This document shows positions 54,708-63,318 of a stretch of DNA of 64,000 nucleotides, piece after piece. The stretch is taken from positions 1-64,000 of the forward strand of contig NZ_PEBH01000005.1 in NCBI RefSeq assembly GCF_008698235.1, written 5' to 3'. Each line of letters opens with the position of its first letter. Positions within the stretch are counted from its first letter, which is position 1. The notes under the pieces were generated by a model, which saw only the letters and a program-made list of their open reading frames with translations, was not told the origin of the DNA and did not search any database. Position numbers and translations under genes: made by a program. The stretch is from Bifidobacterium rousetti. GTDB taxonomy: Bacteria; Actinomycetota; Actinomycetes; Actinomycetales; Bifidobacteriaceae.

Positions 54708-56093
54708 ATGCTACGGCGTAAAATCACTGACGAACTGCGGGCATGGAAGCAAGCGGGCACCGGCAAAGCGCTTTTTCTCACCGGCGCCCGTCAGATTGGA
54801 AAAAGCACCGCAATACGCGAGTTCGCCCGCGCAGAATACCCTATCCTTGCGGAAATCAACCTCTACGAGGACAAAGCCGCCGCAAGGGCCCTTGCCGCGG
54901 CATCCGACACGCAGGATTTCATCAGCAGGATAGCCCTGTTCTCCCATCAGACACTCATTCCGGGCAAAACCGTGGTGTTCCTGGACGAAGTGCAGGAACA
55001 GCCCGATGTGATGACCATGGTCAAATTCCTCGTGGAAGACGGGCAGTTCGATTACATCCTGTCAGGCTCCATGCTGGGGACGGAACTCAAAGGCGTGCGC
55101 TCCTACCCGGTCGGTTCGGTCATCGAGAAAACCATGAGACCGATGGACTTCGAAGAATTCTGCTGGGCCATCGGCGTGCAGCATTCCACATTGGACATGA
55201 TTCTCGATTGCTGCGCCACAGGAAAGCCCGTAGACCCGCACATTCATCAGGCCATGCTGACGAACTACCGCTCATATCTGCTGGTCGGCGGCATGCCGGA
55301 GGCGGTGCAGCTGTTCATCACCACCAACGGGAATCTCTCCGCGGTGCGCTCATTGCAGAATGAGCTGAATCGCCAATACCGGCTGGACATCTCCAAGTAC
55401 GCCGGGAACCGATCATTGCAGGTGCAGGAGATCTTCGACCGGATGCCGACCCAACTCATTGAAGGCAACGGTCGATTCGCGGTATCGTCCATCGGCCGGG
55501 GAGCACGCTACGAACGCAACCAACAGGATTTCCTATGGCTGGTCGACGCCGGGGTCGCATTGAAGACGAATTGCGTGACAGAACCGAAATCACCGCTCAT
55601 GCGCACATCGCAATCGCCGAAATTCAAACTCTACCAGTCCGATACCGGCATGCTGATGGCACGCTATCCAATCACCACGTCCCGCGCCGCATATCTCGCA
55701 GATCCCTCCCCGAATCTCGGGGCGTTGTACGAGAACGTCATCGCGCAAGAACTTGCCGCGCAAGGCGTGGCCTTGTATTACTACATGGCCAAGAAACACG
55801 GGGAGGTCGATTTCATCGCAGACGCCCAGGACGGCACAACCATACCGTTCGAAGTCAAATCAGGCCGCAGCTACCGCACCCATGCGGCCATCGACGCGGC
55901 GATGGCGAATCCGGACTATCGGATCGCACGCGGCGTGGTACTGTCCCGTTCCAACGTGGAACAGGACGGCGACGTCACCTACCTGCCGCTGTATGCGTCG
56001 TGGTGTCTGGCGGAGCTGTATGGCCTCATCTCCACCAACGATGATGCACGCAGTAGGGCCGATCCGTTCATCATCTCCACGATTGCGGTATAG
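54708..56093 (+). CDS. AAA_14/DUF4143 ATPase, copy 1
   Basis: The 461-residue protein has AAGGAG 7 bases upstream. The N-terminal ATPase has Walker A GARQIGKSTA (about residue 26) and Walker B VVFLDEVQEQ, with sensor YILSGSML. The C-terminal DUF4143 domain has a nuclease-like core: GEVDFIADAQDG then PFEVKSG, the D/E-x-K arrangement of the restriction-endonuclease-like fold. Role unknown. Third-position GC is lower than in neighbours, suggesting transfer. Iterated palindromes at its promoter suggest specific DNA binding or self-control. It stands alone, before the response-regulator gene. Confidence 0.85.
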   Translation: MLRRKITDELRAWKQAGTGKALFLTGARQIGKSTAIREFARAEYPILAEINLYEDKAAARALAAASDTQDFISRIALFSHQTLIPGKTVVFLDEVQEQPDVMTMVKFLVEDGQFDYILSGSMLGTELKGVRSYPVGSVIEKTMRPMDFEEFCWAIGVQHSTLDMILDCCATGKPVDPHIHQAMLTNYRSYLLVGGMPEAVQLFITTNGNLSAVRSLQNELNRQYRLDISKYAGNRSLQVQEIFDRMPTQLIEGNGRFAVSSIGRGARYERNQQDFLWLVDAGVALKTNCVTEPKSPLMRTSQSPKFKLYQSDTGMLMARYPITTSRAAYLADPSPNLGALYENVIAQELAAQGVALYYYMAKKHGEVDFIADAQDGTTIPFEVKSGRSYRTHAAIDAAMANPDYRIARGVVLSRSNVEQDGDVTYLPLYASWCLAELYGLISTNDDARSRADPFIISTIAV

Positions 56094-56159
56094 GCTGAGG
56101 CAAGGCGTTCCTCCTGTTGCTGTTGCGGCGGGGCCGCCGCGGCCTCTCACCCTCACCGA

Positions 56160-56165
56160 TACAAT
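56160..56165 (+). promoter_or_regulatory. -10 box of the LytTR two-component operon
   Basis: TACAAT, 40 bases before the response-regulator start. No clear -35 box. A GC-rich hairpin lies upstream and may end transcription from the ATPase gene. Confidence 0.4.
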
Positions 56166-56204
56166 CGAACCGTAGGGATGCGAGGTTGCGCGAGGGAGGT
56201 TCGC

Positions 56205-56987
56205 ATGCGCGAGATCCGTGTCGGGGTGGTCGAGGACGACGCCGCCGCATGCCAGCAGGTGCTGGACTATCTCAATCGCTATCAGGCGGAAAGCCAGGAA
56301 GGCGGACAGCCCGGCCAAAACAGCCAGAACGGCCAGCCCGGAAACGGCGTGCGATTCACCGTGTCCGTGTTCGACGACGGCGAGAAGATCGTAGAGCAAT
56401 ACCGGCCGGTGTACGACATCCTGCTGCTCGACATCGAGATGAAGCGCATGGACGGCATGGAGGCGGCGCGGCGCATCCGCGAGCGCGACGACTCGGTCGT
56501 GATCGTGTTCATCACCGCGGCGCCGCAGTACGCGATCAACGGCTATCAGGTGGGCGCGCTGTCGTACCTGCTGAAGCCGGTGCCGTGGTTCGCGTTCAAG
56601 CAGGAGATGAAGCGGTCGATCGACATGGTGCGCCGGCGCGCGGACGATGCGATGCTCATCGAGGCGGGCGGACGCCAGCAGCGTCTGGAGCTGGCCGACG
56701 TGCTGTATGTGGAGTCGATCCGGCACACGATCATCATCCACACGCTGAGCGGGAAGCTGTCGGTGACGGGCACGCTGAAGTCGTTCGAGGAGCGGCTCGC
56801 GGCGCGTGATTTCTTCCGTTCGAACTCGTGCTATCTGGTGAACCTGCGGCATGTGCGCGGCATGGAGGATCAGGACTGCGTGATGTCGAACGGCGAGCGC
56901 CTGCGCGTGAGTCGCCCGCGCAAGAAGGCGTTCATGACCGCGCTGGCCGAGTACATGGGCGGCGCCGGCGGGACCGGCCTCGCGTGA
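56205..56987 (+). CDS. LytTR-family response regulator (AgrA-like)
   Basis: The 260-residue start is ATG 56205 with GAGGGAGG upstream. The receiver domain has VVEDD at the start, the phospho-Asp in LLLDIEM, and Lys in LLKPVP. A Gln/Gly/Asn-rich insertion (about residues 30-47) interrupts it early. The LytTR DNA-binding domain (about 150-245) shows VLYVESIRHTIIIHT, FFRSNSCYLVNL and VSRPRKKAF. It should bind paired 9-bp sites to control exported or quorum-linked genes. Its stop overlaps the kinase start (TGATG). Confidence 0.9.
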   Translation: MREIRVGVVEDDAAACQQVLDYLNRYQAESQEGGQPGQNSQNGQPGNGVRFTVSVFDDGEKIVEQYRPVYDILLLDIEMKRMDGMEAARRIRERDDSVVIVFITAAPQYAINGYQVGALSYLLKPVPWFAFKQEMKRSIDMVRRRADDAMLIEAGGRQQRLELADVLYVESIRHTIIIHTLSGKLSVTGTLKSFEERLAARDFFRSNSCYLVNLRHVRGMEDQDCVMSNGERLRVSRPRKKAFMTALAEYMGGAGGTGLA

Positions 56988-58342
56988 TGGGCGATCCAAT
57001 GAACACGATCACGAACGCCCTGCCGGACATCCCGCGCCTGTATACGGCCATATGCGAGTGGCTGGCGTGCGTCATGTACATCGCGGTGATCCACCGCCGC
57101 GTGCCGATGCGCCGCGCGGTCGCGGTCGCGGCGATCGGCCTGCCGGCGATGGTCGCGACCCAGTATGTCGACGGCATGATGCCGATCTGGTTCTGGATCA
57201 TCGGCATGCTGCTCGCGTTCGGCGGCATGTTCGCGATCGTCCTGCTGGGGGCCGGGACCGGCAAGCGCGAGGGCCTGTACATCGGGGCCCGCGCGTTCGT
57301 GCTCGCGGAGCTGGTGGCGTCGCTGCACTGGCAGTTGGCGACGTTCCTGCGTGCGGCCGCCGGATCAGGCGACCCGCCGCAGTGGGTGTCGATATCGATC
57401 TCCCTCGTGACGCTGATCGTCGTGTACGCGGTGTGCTTCGGCGTCGCGTGGCTCGTGGAACGCGGTAATTTCAGCCGTGACGAGCCGACTACCGTGACGC
57501 CGCAGCTGGCGGTGGGCACGGTGGCGATCACGCTGGTCACGTTCGCGATGAGCAATCTGAGTTTCGTTTCGACGAATACGCCGTTCTCCGGACGCATCGG
57601 CCAGGAGGTGTTCTACATCCGCACGCTGGTCGATTTCTGCGGTTTCGCGATCCTGTACGCGCAGCAGGAGCAGGCGCGCCGTCTCGCGGCGAACATGGAG
57701 CTCGCCTCGATCAACGCGCAGCTGGAAAGCCAGCATCAGGAGTATCTGGCGTCGAAGGAGAATCTCGAGTCGATCGGACGGCTTGCGCATGATCTCAAGC
57801 ATCAGATCGCCGCGTTGCGTGCGGAGGTCGATCCGCAGCATGCGGCGGCCGGATTCGAGCAGCTGGAGCGATCCGTGGCGGAGTACAGCGCGCAACAGCA
57901 CACCGGCAATCCGGTGCTTGACGTGATCCTGACGACGAAGACGCGCACATGCGAGGAGCGCGGCATCACGTTCACCGCCGTGGCGGACGGATCGCTGCTC
58001 GCGAAATCGAACATGTCGTCGATGGACATCGCCACGCTGTTCGGCAATGCGCTGGACAACGCGATCGAGGCGACGTCACGGCTCGCGGACCCGCAGCAGC
58101 GGCTGATCCGGCTCGCGCTCTACCGGCAGGGGGCGTTCACGGTGATCCGCGTCGAGAACTACTTCGACGATTCGACGCCGCTGAGCCGGGACGCCGCCGG
58201 CAACCTGCGCACCACGAAACGGGACGCCTCGCGGCACGGGTTCGGCGTGAAGTCGATCCGCCACATCGCCGCGCAGTACGGCGGCGAGGTGTCGATCCAC
58301 GCCGAGGACCACTGGTTCACCTTGACCGTCCTCATTCCGTGA
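56987..58342 (+). CDS. AgrC-like sensor histidine kinase (GHKL family)
   Basis: The 451-residue protein starts at ATG 56987 in the TGATG overlap; an ATG four codons later is possible. Six or seven membrane helices fill residues 1-215 without a large sensor loop. A coiled coil carries the phospho-His in IGRLAHDLKHQIAAL. The GHKL ATPase has FGNALDNAIEA (N box) and GFGVKSI (G box). With the LytTR regulator this is an Agr/Com-type pair. I found no peptide-pheromone gene between or beside them. Confidence 0.9.
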   Translation: MGDPMNTITNALPDIPRLYTAICEWLACVMYIAVIHRRVPMRRAVAVAAIGLPAMVATQYVDGMMPIWFWIIGMLLAFGGMFAIVLLGAGTGKREGLYIGARAFVLAELVASLHWQLATFLRAAAGSGDPPQWVSISISLVTLIVVYAVCFGVAWLVERGNFSRDEPTTVTPQLAVGTVAITLVTFAMSNLSFVSTNTPFSGRIGQEVFYIRTLVDFCGFAILYAQQEQARRLAANMELASINAQLESQHQEYLASKENLESIGRLAHDLKHQIAALRAEVDPQHAAAGFEQLERSVAEYSAQQHTGNPVLDVILTTKTRTCEERGITFTAVADGSLLAKSNMSSMDIATLFGNALDNAIEATSRLADPQQRLIRLALYRQGAFTVIRVENYFDDSTPLSRDAAGNLRTTKRDASRHGFGVKSIRHIAAQYGGEVSIHAEDHWFTLTVLIP

Positions 58343-58351
58343 ACAGTAGTC

Positions 58352-58401
58352 GGCCCCCTCTGACGAGGGGGCTGTCAGCGCCAAGCTGACTGGGGGGAGA
58401 G
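58352..58401 (-). repeat. REP-like two-hairpin element, copy 7 (inverted)
   Basis: Same element read from the other strand. It lies immediately past the kinase stop, in the junction with the converging GtrA-like gene. Confidence 0.8.
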
Positions 58402-58439
58402 ATCCCCCGTGAGCCGGAAAACGGGTCACCCGACTGACC

Positions 58440-59012
58440 CTACTTGCCCTTGGGCATGATCCAGAACTTGAGGATCGGGTAGCTGACGACCACGGCGAGC
58501 AGCGTGTTCACGATCGATGCGATCGTGCCTGCGATGCCGGCGTTCATGCCCCAGCCCTGACACAGCGCGGTCACGTGGCCGGGCAGCACGAGGTTGACGA
58601 CGACGATCACCACGGCGAGAATCGCGTACTTCCAGGCGGCGTCACGGAAGCTGGAATCGGACTTGAACACCCACTTCATCTGCACGAAGAAGTTGACGAC
58701 CTGCGCCAGCACCTCGGCGGTGAGGAACGTGAGGAATCCGCCCAAGCCGTTGCCGGACTCCGGATAGTTGAAGATCAGGAAGTGGAACGGCGCGGTGAGT
58801 CCCAGCGCGCCCACGAACACCGCAGTGCCGATCCACGTGACCACGAATCGGGCGATCGTGGAGATGTTCGACAGCACGTTGAACAGGATGAACTCCCAGA
58901 TCGTCGGATGCGTGGCGATCCAGCGGCGGACCGGGCCCATCGCGGCGAGCTCGGCGGGTGTGGGGGCTTGCGTGGGGGCCTGCGTGGACGTGGGGTTCGT
59001 CGTGTCACTCAT
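58440..59012 (-). CDS. GtrA-like four-helix membrane protein
   Basis: The 190-residue protein has a 35-residue Thr/Pro/Ala-rich start, then four membrane helices: FILFNVLSNISTIARFVVTW, the LTAEVLAQVVNFFVQMKWVF pair, YAILAVVIVVVNLV and IVNTLLAVVVSYPILKFW. The pattern and length fit the GtrA family, proteins implicated in moving lipid-linked sugars. Its ATG lies 8 bases inside the end of the GH3 gene, so the two form an operon. In bifidobacteria that pairing may mean sugar or glycan handling, but this is inferred. Confidence 0.65.
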   Translation of the reverse strand: MSDTTNPTSTQAPTQAPTPAELAAMGPVRRWIATHPTIWEFILFNVLSNISTIARFVVTWIGTAVFVGALGLTAPFHFLIFNYPESGNGLGGFLTFLTAEVLAQVVNFFVQMKWVFKSDSSFRDAAWKYAILAVVIVVVNLVLPGHVTALCQGWGMNAGIAGTIASIVNTLLAVVVSYPILKFWIMPKGK

Positions 59013-61560
59013 GGTTCAGCTCCTTTGCGGTGCGCTTGTTGGCGGATTGGTTACGGAAGTAGGCGGAGATCAGCGATCCCAGGCCACGGAACGTACGCCC
59101 GTTGCCGATCTTCACGATCGCGTCGACCATCGCGGAATCGACCATGCCTTGCGTCATCTTGCTCATCGCGCGCGGCGGCATGTTGAGGACGAACAGCGTG
59201 TTGAGGTCGGGCGCACCCGTCTTCTCGCGCACCGTGCGCTCGCGGTTCGCGAGCATGTTGGCGATGGTGCGCGCGACGAATCCATGCGAATCACTCCATG
59301 CGGAGATCGGGTCGTTGACGCCGAACACGGCCGGCTTGCCGGGCGCGATCACCTCATGCCCGAACAGCGCGGTCATTTCGGCGTCGGTCACATGCTTGAC
59401 GTCTCCGGCGAGGTACGCGCCGAGCGCGGGATCGGCGGGAGTCGCGTCCACGTCGCCGGCGACGGCGAACGGCGTGCTCAGCGGCAGCGTTTCGGCGTCC
59501 GTGCCGACATGCAGCGTCCACACGCCCGATTCGACGCGCCATGCGCCGGTGCCGCCGTCCGCAGACGTATCGAAATGACGGAACGTGTAGCGATCGAAGT
59601 CGATGCGCACGTCGCGCGTCTCGTGCGCGGCGAGCGTGACCTTCGCGAATCCCTTGAGCTCGCGCGCGGGGCGCAGCACGCCGCGCGCGTCGCCGTCGCC
59701 CTGCCGCGCGCGCGACGGACCGCTCACGTACAGCTGGACGACGGTCGCGCCGGGCACGTCGGAGTCGTTCGTGACGGTCACGGTGACGCCGGTCTCGTCG
59801 GCGGTGAGATTCGAGTACGTGAACGTGGAGTAGGACAGGCCGTAGCCGAACGGGAAGCGGACGGGCACGCCCGCGGTCTCGTAGTAGCGGTAGCCGACGA
59901 ACGGTCCCTCGCGGTAGATCGCGTCGCGGCCGACGGACGGATACCAGCCGGCGGACGGGCAGTCGTCGTAGCGCAAGGCCCACGTTTCTGCGAGATGGCC
60001 GGACGGGTTGACGCGGCCGGTGAGCGCGCGCACGGTGGCGGACGCGCCCGCCTGACCGGACAGGCCGACGTACAGGATCGCGGCGACGCTGTCATGCCAC
60101 GGCAGTTCGACCGGGGAGCCGGCGACGAGCACGACGACGACCGGCTTGCCGGTGACGGTCAGGGCCGCGATCAGGTCGTTCTGCGCCTGCGGGATGGCCA
60201 TCGTGGAACGGTCGAGGCCTTCGGATTCGCTGCGTTCGTCGAGGCCGACGACGGCGAGCGCGACGTCGACGTCGTCGCGGGAGGCGAGCGCGACGGCCTC
60301 GTCGATCAGGGTCTGGTTCGCGACGCCCTGACGGTCGTATCCGGCCGCATAGCCGGCGACGGTGATGGACGGCGAGTCGGTGCCGGAGACGGCGGCGGCG
60401 GATTCCTGCGCCTTGAACGCGTCGAGGATGTTCTCCTCGCGCGTGGCGTTCACCTTCGACGAGCCGGAGCCTTGGAATCGTGGCGTTTTGGCCATGTCGC
60501 CGATGACGGCGACGCGCGTGCCCGGCTTGAGCGGCAGGACGGGGGCGCCGGTTGTTCCGGCTGTTCCGGCTGTTCCGGCTGTTTCGGCTGCCGGGGCGGT
60601 CGTGTTCCTGAGCAGGACCATCGAACCTTCGGCGACGCGGCGCGCGACCTCGTGGTGTGCGGCGGCGACGGAGTCCTTGAGCAGGTCGTCGCGGCCGACG
60701 CCGTCGAGGCGTGTGGCACGCGCGATCTTCGCGACTTCGCTGGCGCGGGCGTCGAGGTCCGCCTCGGCGAGCGTGCCGGCGGCGACCGCGCCTTCGAGCT
60801 CGCGCACGGAGGTGAGGCCGGGGCTGGGCATTTCGAGCGAGCCGCCCGCCTTGACGGCGGCGACGGCCGAGTTGGAGCCGCCCCAGTCAGAGACGACCAT
60901 GCCGTCGAAGCCCCATTCGTCGCGCAGGATGTCCTGCAGGAGGTGCTTGTTCTCGTGCGCGTACACGCCGTTGATCTCGTTGTAGGAGGTCATGATGGTC
61001 ATCGGTGCGGCCTCGCGCACGGCGATCTCGAAACCGGTCAGGTAGATCTCGCGCATCGTGCGTTCGTCGATGACGGAGTTGGAGGCCTGGCGGCGCAGCT
61101 CCTGGCTGTTGACGGCGAAGTGCTTCGGGCAGGCGCTCACGCCGTTCGACTGGATGCCGCGGATGAGGCCGGCGGCCATGCGCCCGGCGACGATCGGATC
61201 CTCGGAATAGTACTCGAAGTTGCGGCCGCACAGCGGATTGCGCTTGATGTTGAGGCCGGGGCCGAGCAGTACATTGACGTCGAGGTCGTGGGCCTCGCGG
61301 CCCAGTGCCTCGCCCATCTCCTCGGCGAGGGCCGGATCCCACGAGTTCGCGACCGTGCCGGCGGTCGGGAAGCAGGTGGCGGACTTGGAGGCGCCGAGGC
61401 CGAGGTGGTCGCCTTCGCCGAGCTGACGGCGCACGCCATGGGGGCCGTCGCTCATGACGAAGCTGGGGATGCCGGCACGGTCGTTACCGCGCGAGTCCCA
61501 TTCGGTTCCGCCGGAAAGCATCGCCGCCTTCTCGGTCACCGAAAGCTCTTCGAGTTCCAT
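59005..61560 (-). CDS. GH3-family beta-glycosidase, probably beta-glucosidase
   Basis: The 851-residue protein starts at 61560 with AGGAGT about 10 bases upstream. No signal peptide, so intracellular. The N-terminal barrel has CPKHFAVNSQE, YLTGFEIAVREA and the nucleophile Asp in DGMVVSDWGG. The second domain and a C-terminal fibronectin-like domain (FPFGYGLSYSTFTYSNL) follow. It should hydrolyse beta-glucosides taken up by the cell, and glucose specificity is the usual one but not proven. It overlaps the GtrA-like gene and is divergent from the second AAA_14 gene. Confidence 0.9.
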   Translation of the reverse strand: MELEELSVTEKAAMLSGGTEWDSRGNDRAGIPSFVMSDGPHGVRRQLGEGDHLGLGASKSATCFPTAGTVANSWDPALAEEMGEALGREAHDLDVNVLLGPGLNIKRNPLCGRNFEYYSEDPIVAGRMAAGLIRGIQSNGVSACPKHFAVNSQELRRQASNSVIDERTMREIYLTGFEIAVREAAPMTIMTSYNEINGVYAHENKHLLQDILRDEWGFDGMVVSDWGGSNSAVAAVKAGGSLEMPSPGLTSVRELEGAVAAGTLAEADLDARASEVAKIARATRLDGVGRDDLLKDSVAAAHHEVARRVAEGSMVLLRNTTAPAAETAGTAGTAGTTGAPVLPLKPGTRVAVIGDMAKTPRFQGSGSSKVNATREENILDAFKAQESAAAVSGTDSPSITVAGYAAGYDRQGVANQTLIDEAVALASRDDVDVALAVVGLDERSESEGLDRSTMAIPQAQNDLIAALTVTGKPVVVVLVAGSPVELPWHDSVAAILYVGLSGQAGASATVRALTGRVNPSGHLAETWALRYDDCPSAGWYPSVGRDAIYREGPFVGYRYYETAGVPVRFPFGYGLSYSTFTYSNLTADETGVTVTVTNDSDVPGATVVQLYVSGPSRARQGDGDARGVLRPARELKGFAKVTLAAHETRDVRIDFDRYTFRHFDTSADGGTGAWRVESGVWTLHVGTDAETLPLSTPFAVAGDVDATPADPALGAYLAGDVKHVTDAEMTALFGHEVIAPGKPAVFGVNDPISAWSDSHGFVARTIANMLANRERTVREKTGAPDLNTLFVLNMPPRAMSKMTQGMVDSAMVDAIVKIGNGRTFRGLGSLISAYFRNQSANKRTAKELNHE

Positions 61561-61720
61561 ATCGTTCTTTACTCCTGTACTCCGTTGCACGGTTTGTTGC
61601 TGCTTTCGATTCAAGCAGGTTTGCGGCCGATGAGTTCGCCCCCGCACACAACCTGTTGTTTCCCCCGCATGAATGGCGACACACAATCGGCCACCGCGCC
61701 GACCTTTCGCAGAAATCAGC

Positions 61721-61776
61721 ACTTCTCAAGAATTTTGAGAAGTTTGTGCGGTAACTTCTCAACATTCTTGAGAAGT
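61721..61776. promoter_or_regulatory. Paired 23-bp palindromes at the promoter of the second AAA_14/DUF4143 gene
   Basis: ACTTCTCAA-5-TTGAGAAGT at 61721-61743 and again at 61754-61776, with start-to-start distance 33 bp. The second abuts TACTAT (61778-61783), the likely -10 box, so a bound protein would block it. The region also lies upstream of the divergent GH3 gene. Confidence 0.8.
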
Positions 61777-61830
61777 TGTACTATTTGGTGATGCAGAAAC
61801 CCGTTGACCATCGATGACGGGAGGCACCCG

Positions 61831-63207
61831 ATGGTTCCTGATAATCCACGCGAATCGTATGCCATGCTGGTGCGGGAGGCCATGCGCTTCGACTTCCCCC
61901 AGCCGTTGCGACGGGATGAGGTCATCCGCAAGCTGGACGAGCCCGCCGCGTTCAACATCGTGCACATCATCACCGGCATCCGCCGTTGCGGCAAGACGTT
62001 CTACCTGTTCCAGAAGATTCGCGACCTGCTCGGCGCCGGCGTGCCGCGCGACCGCATCCTCTACTTCAACTTCGCCGACGATCGCCTCCAGCCGATGCCG
62101 GACACGGTTCTAGACGACATCGTCAACGAATACTGGCGTCAAGTCCCCGAAGCCCGACGCGACGGCGCATACCTGTTCCTTGACGAAGTGCAGGAATGCG
62201 CGAACTGGCAGGGATTCTGCCAACGCATCGCCGAGCACGAACGTGTGACGCTCGTCATCACCGGATCGTCGTCGAAACTATCCAGCGACGAAATCGCCAC
62301 GAACTTCCGCGGCCGTTCTCATCCGCACGAGATGGCGCCATTGTCGTTCCGTGAATACTGCGAGTTCCACGGTCTCGCCGTACCGAATCCGGCCGTCACG
62401 TCCGACGCTCCCGTGTTCTCGCCACAGGAGACCACCGATTTCGAAGGCGCATACGAACGGTATCTGGTCACCGGCGGGTTCCCCGGAGTGCAGCGGCTTG
62501 ACGCCCCCGACCGCATCGAAATGCTGCAAGGCTACATGCGTGACGTGGTCGCGCGCGACGTCGCGGAGCGATTCGGGCGCGAGAACATCGCGATGGCGAC
62601 GCAGACCGCGCTCTACCTGCTGCGCAACACCGCGTGCGAACTGTCCGTGAACTCGCTGGTCGCGGCGTTGAAGGACAACGGCTGGAAAGTGTACTGGGAC
62701 AAGGTCAACACACTGCTGGAACTGTTCAGGCAGGCGTATCTGATCCACGAACTGCCCGAATACACCACCTCGCTCAAGCCGAACAGCACCGGCGTGCCGA
62801 AAGTGTATGCGGTCGATCAGGGTATGGCCTATGCCGTGTCCCGCGCGAACCAGCAGGATCTCGGCAAACGACTGGAAACGGCCGTATTCTGCGAATTGCG
62901 GCGGAGGACGGCCGGACGGCGCACGGAAGCGGTGACGTCGTACACCATGCCCGGTTCCAGACAGGAGAAGGTCGATTTCCTCGTCGGTGACGCGTTGGCG
63001 GCCGAACCGTACGCGTTGTACCAGGTGACGGCGCAGATGGCGGTGGATAAGACCCGCAAGCGGGAAATCGGATCGCTGACCGCGGTCATGCAACGCACAG
63101 GCCTTGACTCGGGCGTGATTCTGACGTTGCACGATGAGGAGACCGTCAGCGTCGAAGCCGGGACCATACGCGTCATGCCGGCGTGGAAGTGGGCGCTGGG
63201 GGGGTGA
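61831..63207 (+). CDS. AAA_14/DUF4143 ATPase, copy 2
   Basis: The 458-residue start is ATG 61831 with GGGAGG 7 bases upstream; the frame opens at TTG 61804 without support. Walker A is ITGIRRCGKTF (about 43-53), Walker B AYLFLDEVQE, sensor LVITGSSSKL. The middle has helix-rich DNA-binding-like sequence, and the DUF4143 end holds QEKVDFLVGD then YQVTAQ, where the usual E-V-K reads Q-V-T; the nuclease-like site may be dead. It shares little close identity with copy 1 beyond the motifs. It stands alone and converges with the second GH3 gene. Confidence 0.85.
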   Translation: MVPDNPRESYAMLVREAMRFDFPQPLRRDEVIRKLDEPAAFNIVHIITGIRRCGKTFYLFQKIRDLLGAGVPRDRILYFNFADDRLQPMPDTVLDDIVNEYWRQVPEARRDGAYLFLDEVQECANWQGFCQRIAEHERVTLVITGSSSKLSSDEIATNFRGRSHPHEMAPLSFREYCEFHGLAVPNPAVTSDAPVFSPQETTDFEGAYERYLVTGGFPGVQRLDAPDRIEMLQGYMRDVVARDVAERFGRENIAMATQTALYLLRNTACELSVNSLVAALKDNGWKVYWDKVNTLLELFRQAYLIHELPEYTTSLKPNSTGVPKVYAVDQGMAYAVSRANQQDLGKRLETAVFCELRRRTAGRRTEAVTSYTMPGSRQEKVDFLVGDALAAEPYALYQVTAQMAVDKTRKREIGSLTAVMQRTGLDSGVILTLHDEETVSVEAGTIRVMPAWKWALGG

Positions 63208-63270
63208 GCCGGAGGGGCTGACGGCTGCGCGCGGAGTGCCGCACCTATGAGGATATGAGGAGATATGAGA

Positions 63271-63299
63271 GTGGCCCTCTCGCTCAGCGAGAGGGCCAC
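63271..63299. terminator. Two-way hairpin between AAA_14 and GH3 genes
   Basis: GTGGCCCTCTCGCT pairs perfectly with AGCGAGAGGGCCAC. There is no T run on either side, but its position between two converging stops fits a terminator. Confidence 0.65.
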
Positions 63300-63318
63300 G
63301 GGTGGCGGTCGGTCGGTG

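Noticed and set aside
56094..56204. Possible AgrD-like peptide gene before the response regulator
   Set aside because: No start with ribosome site and no suitable small frame; the gap is filled by a GC-rich hairpin and the promoter.
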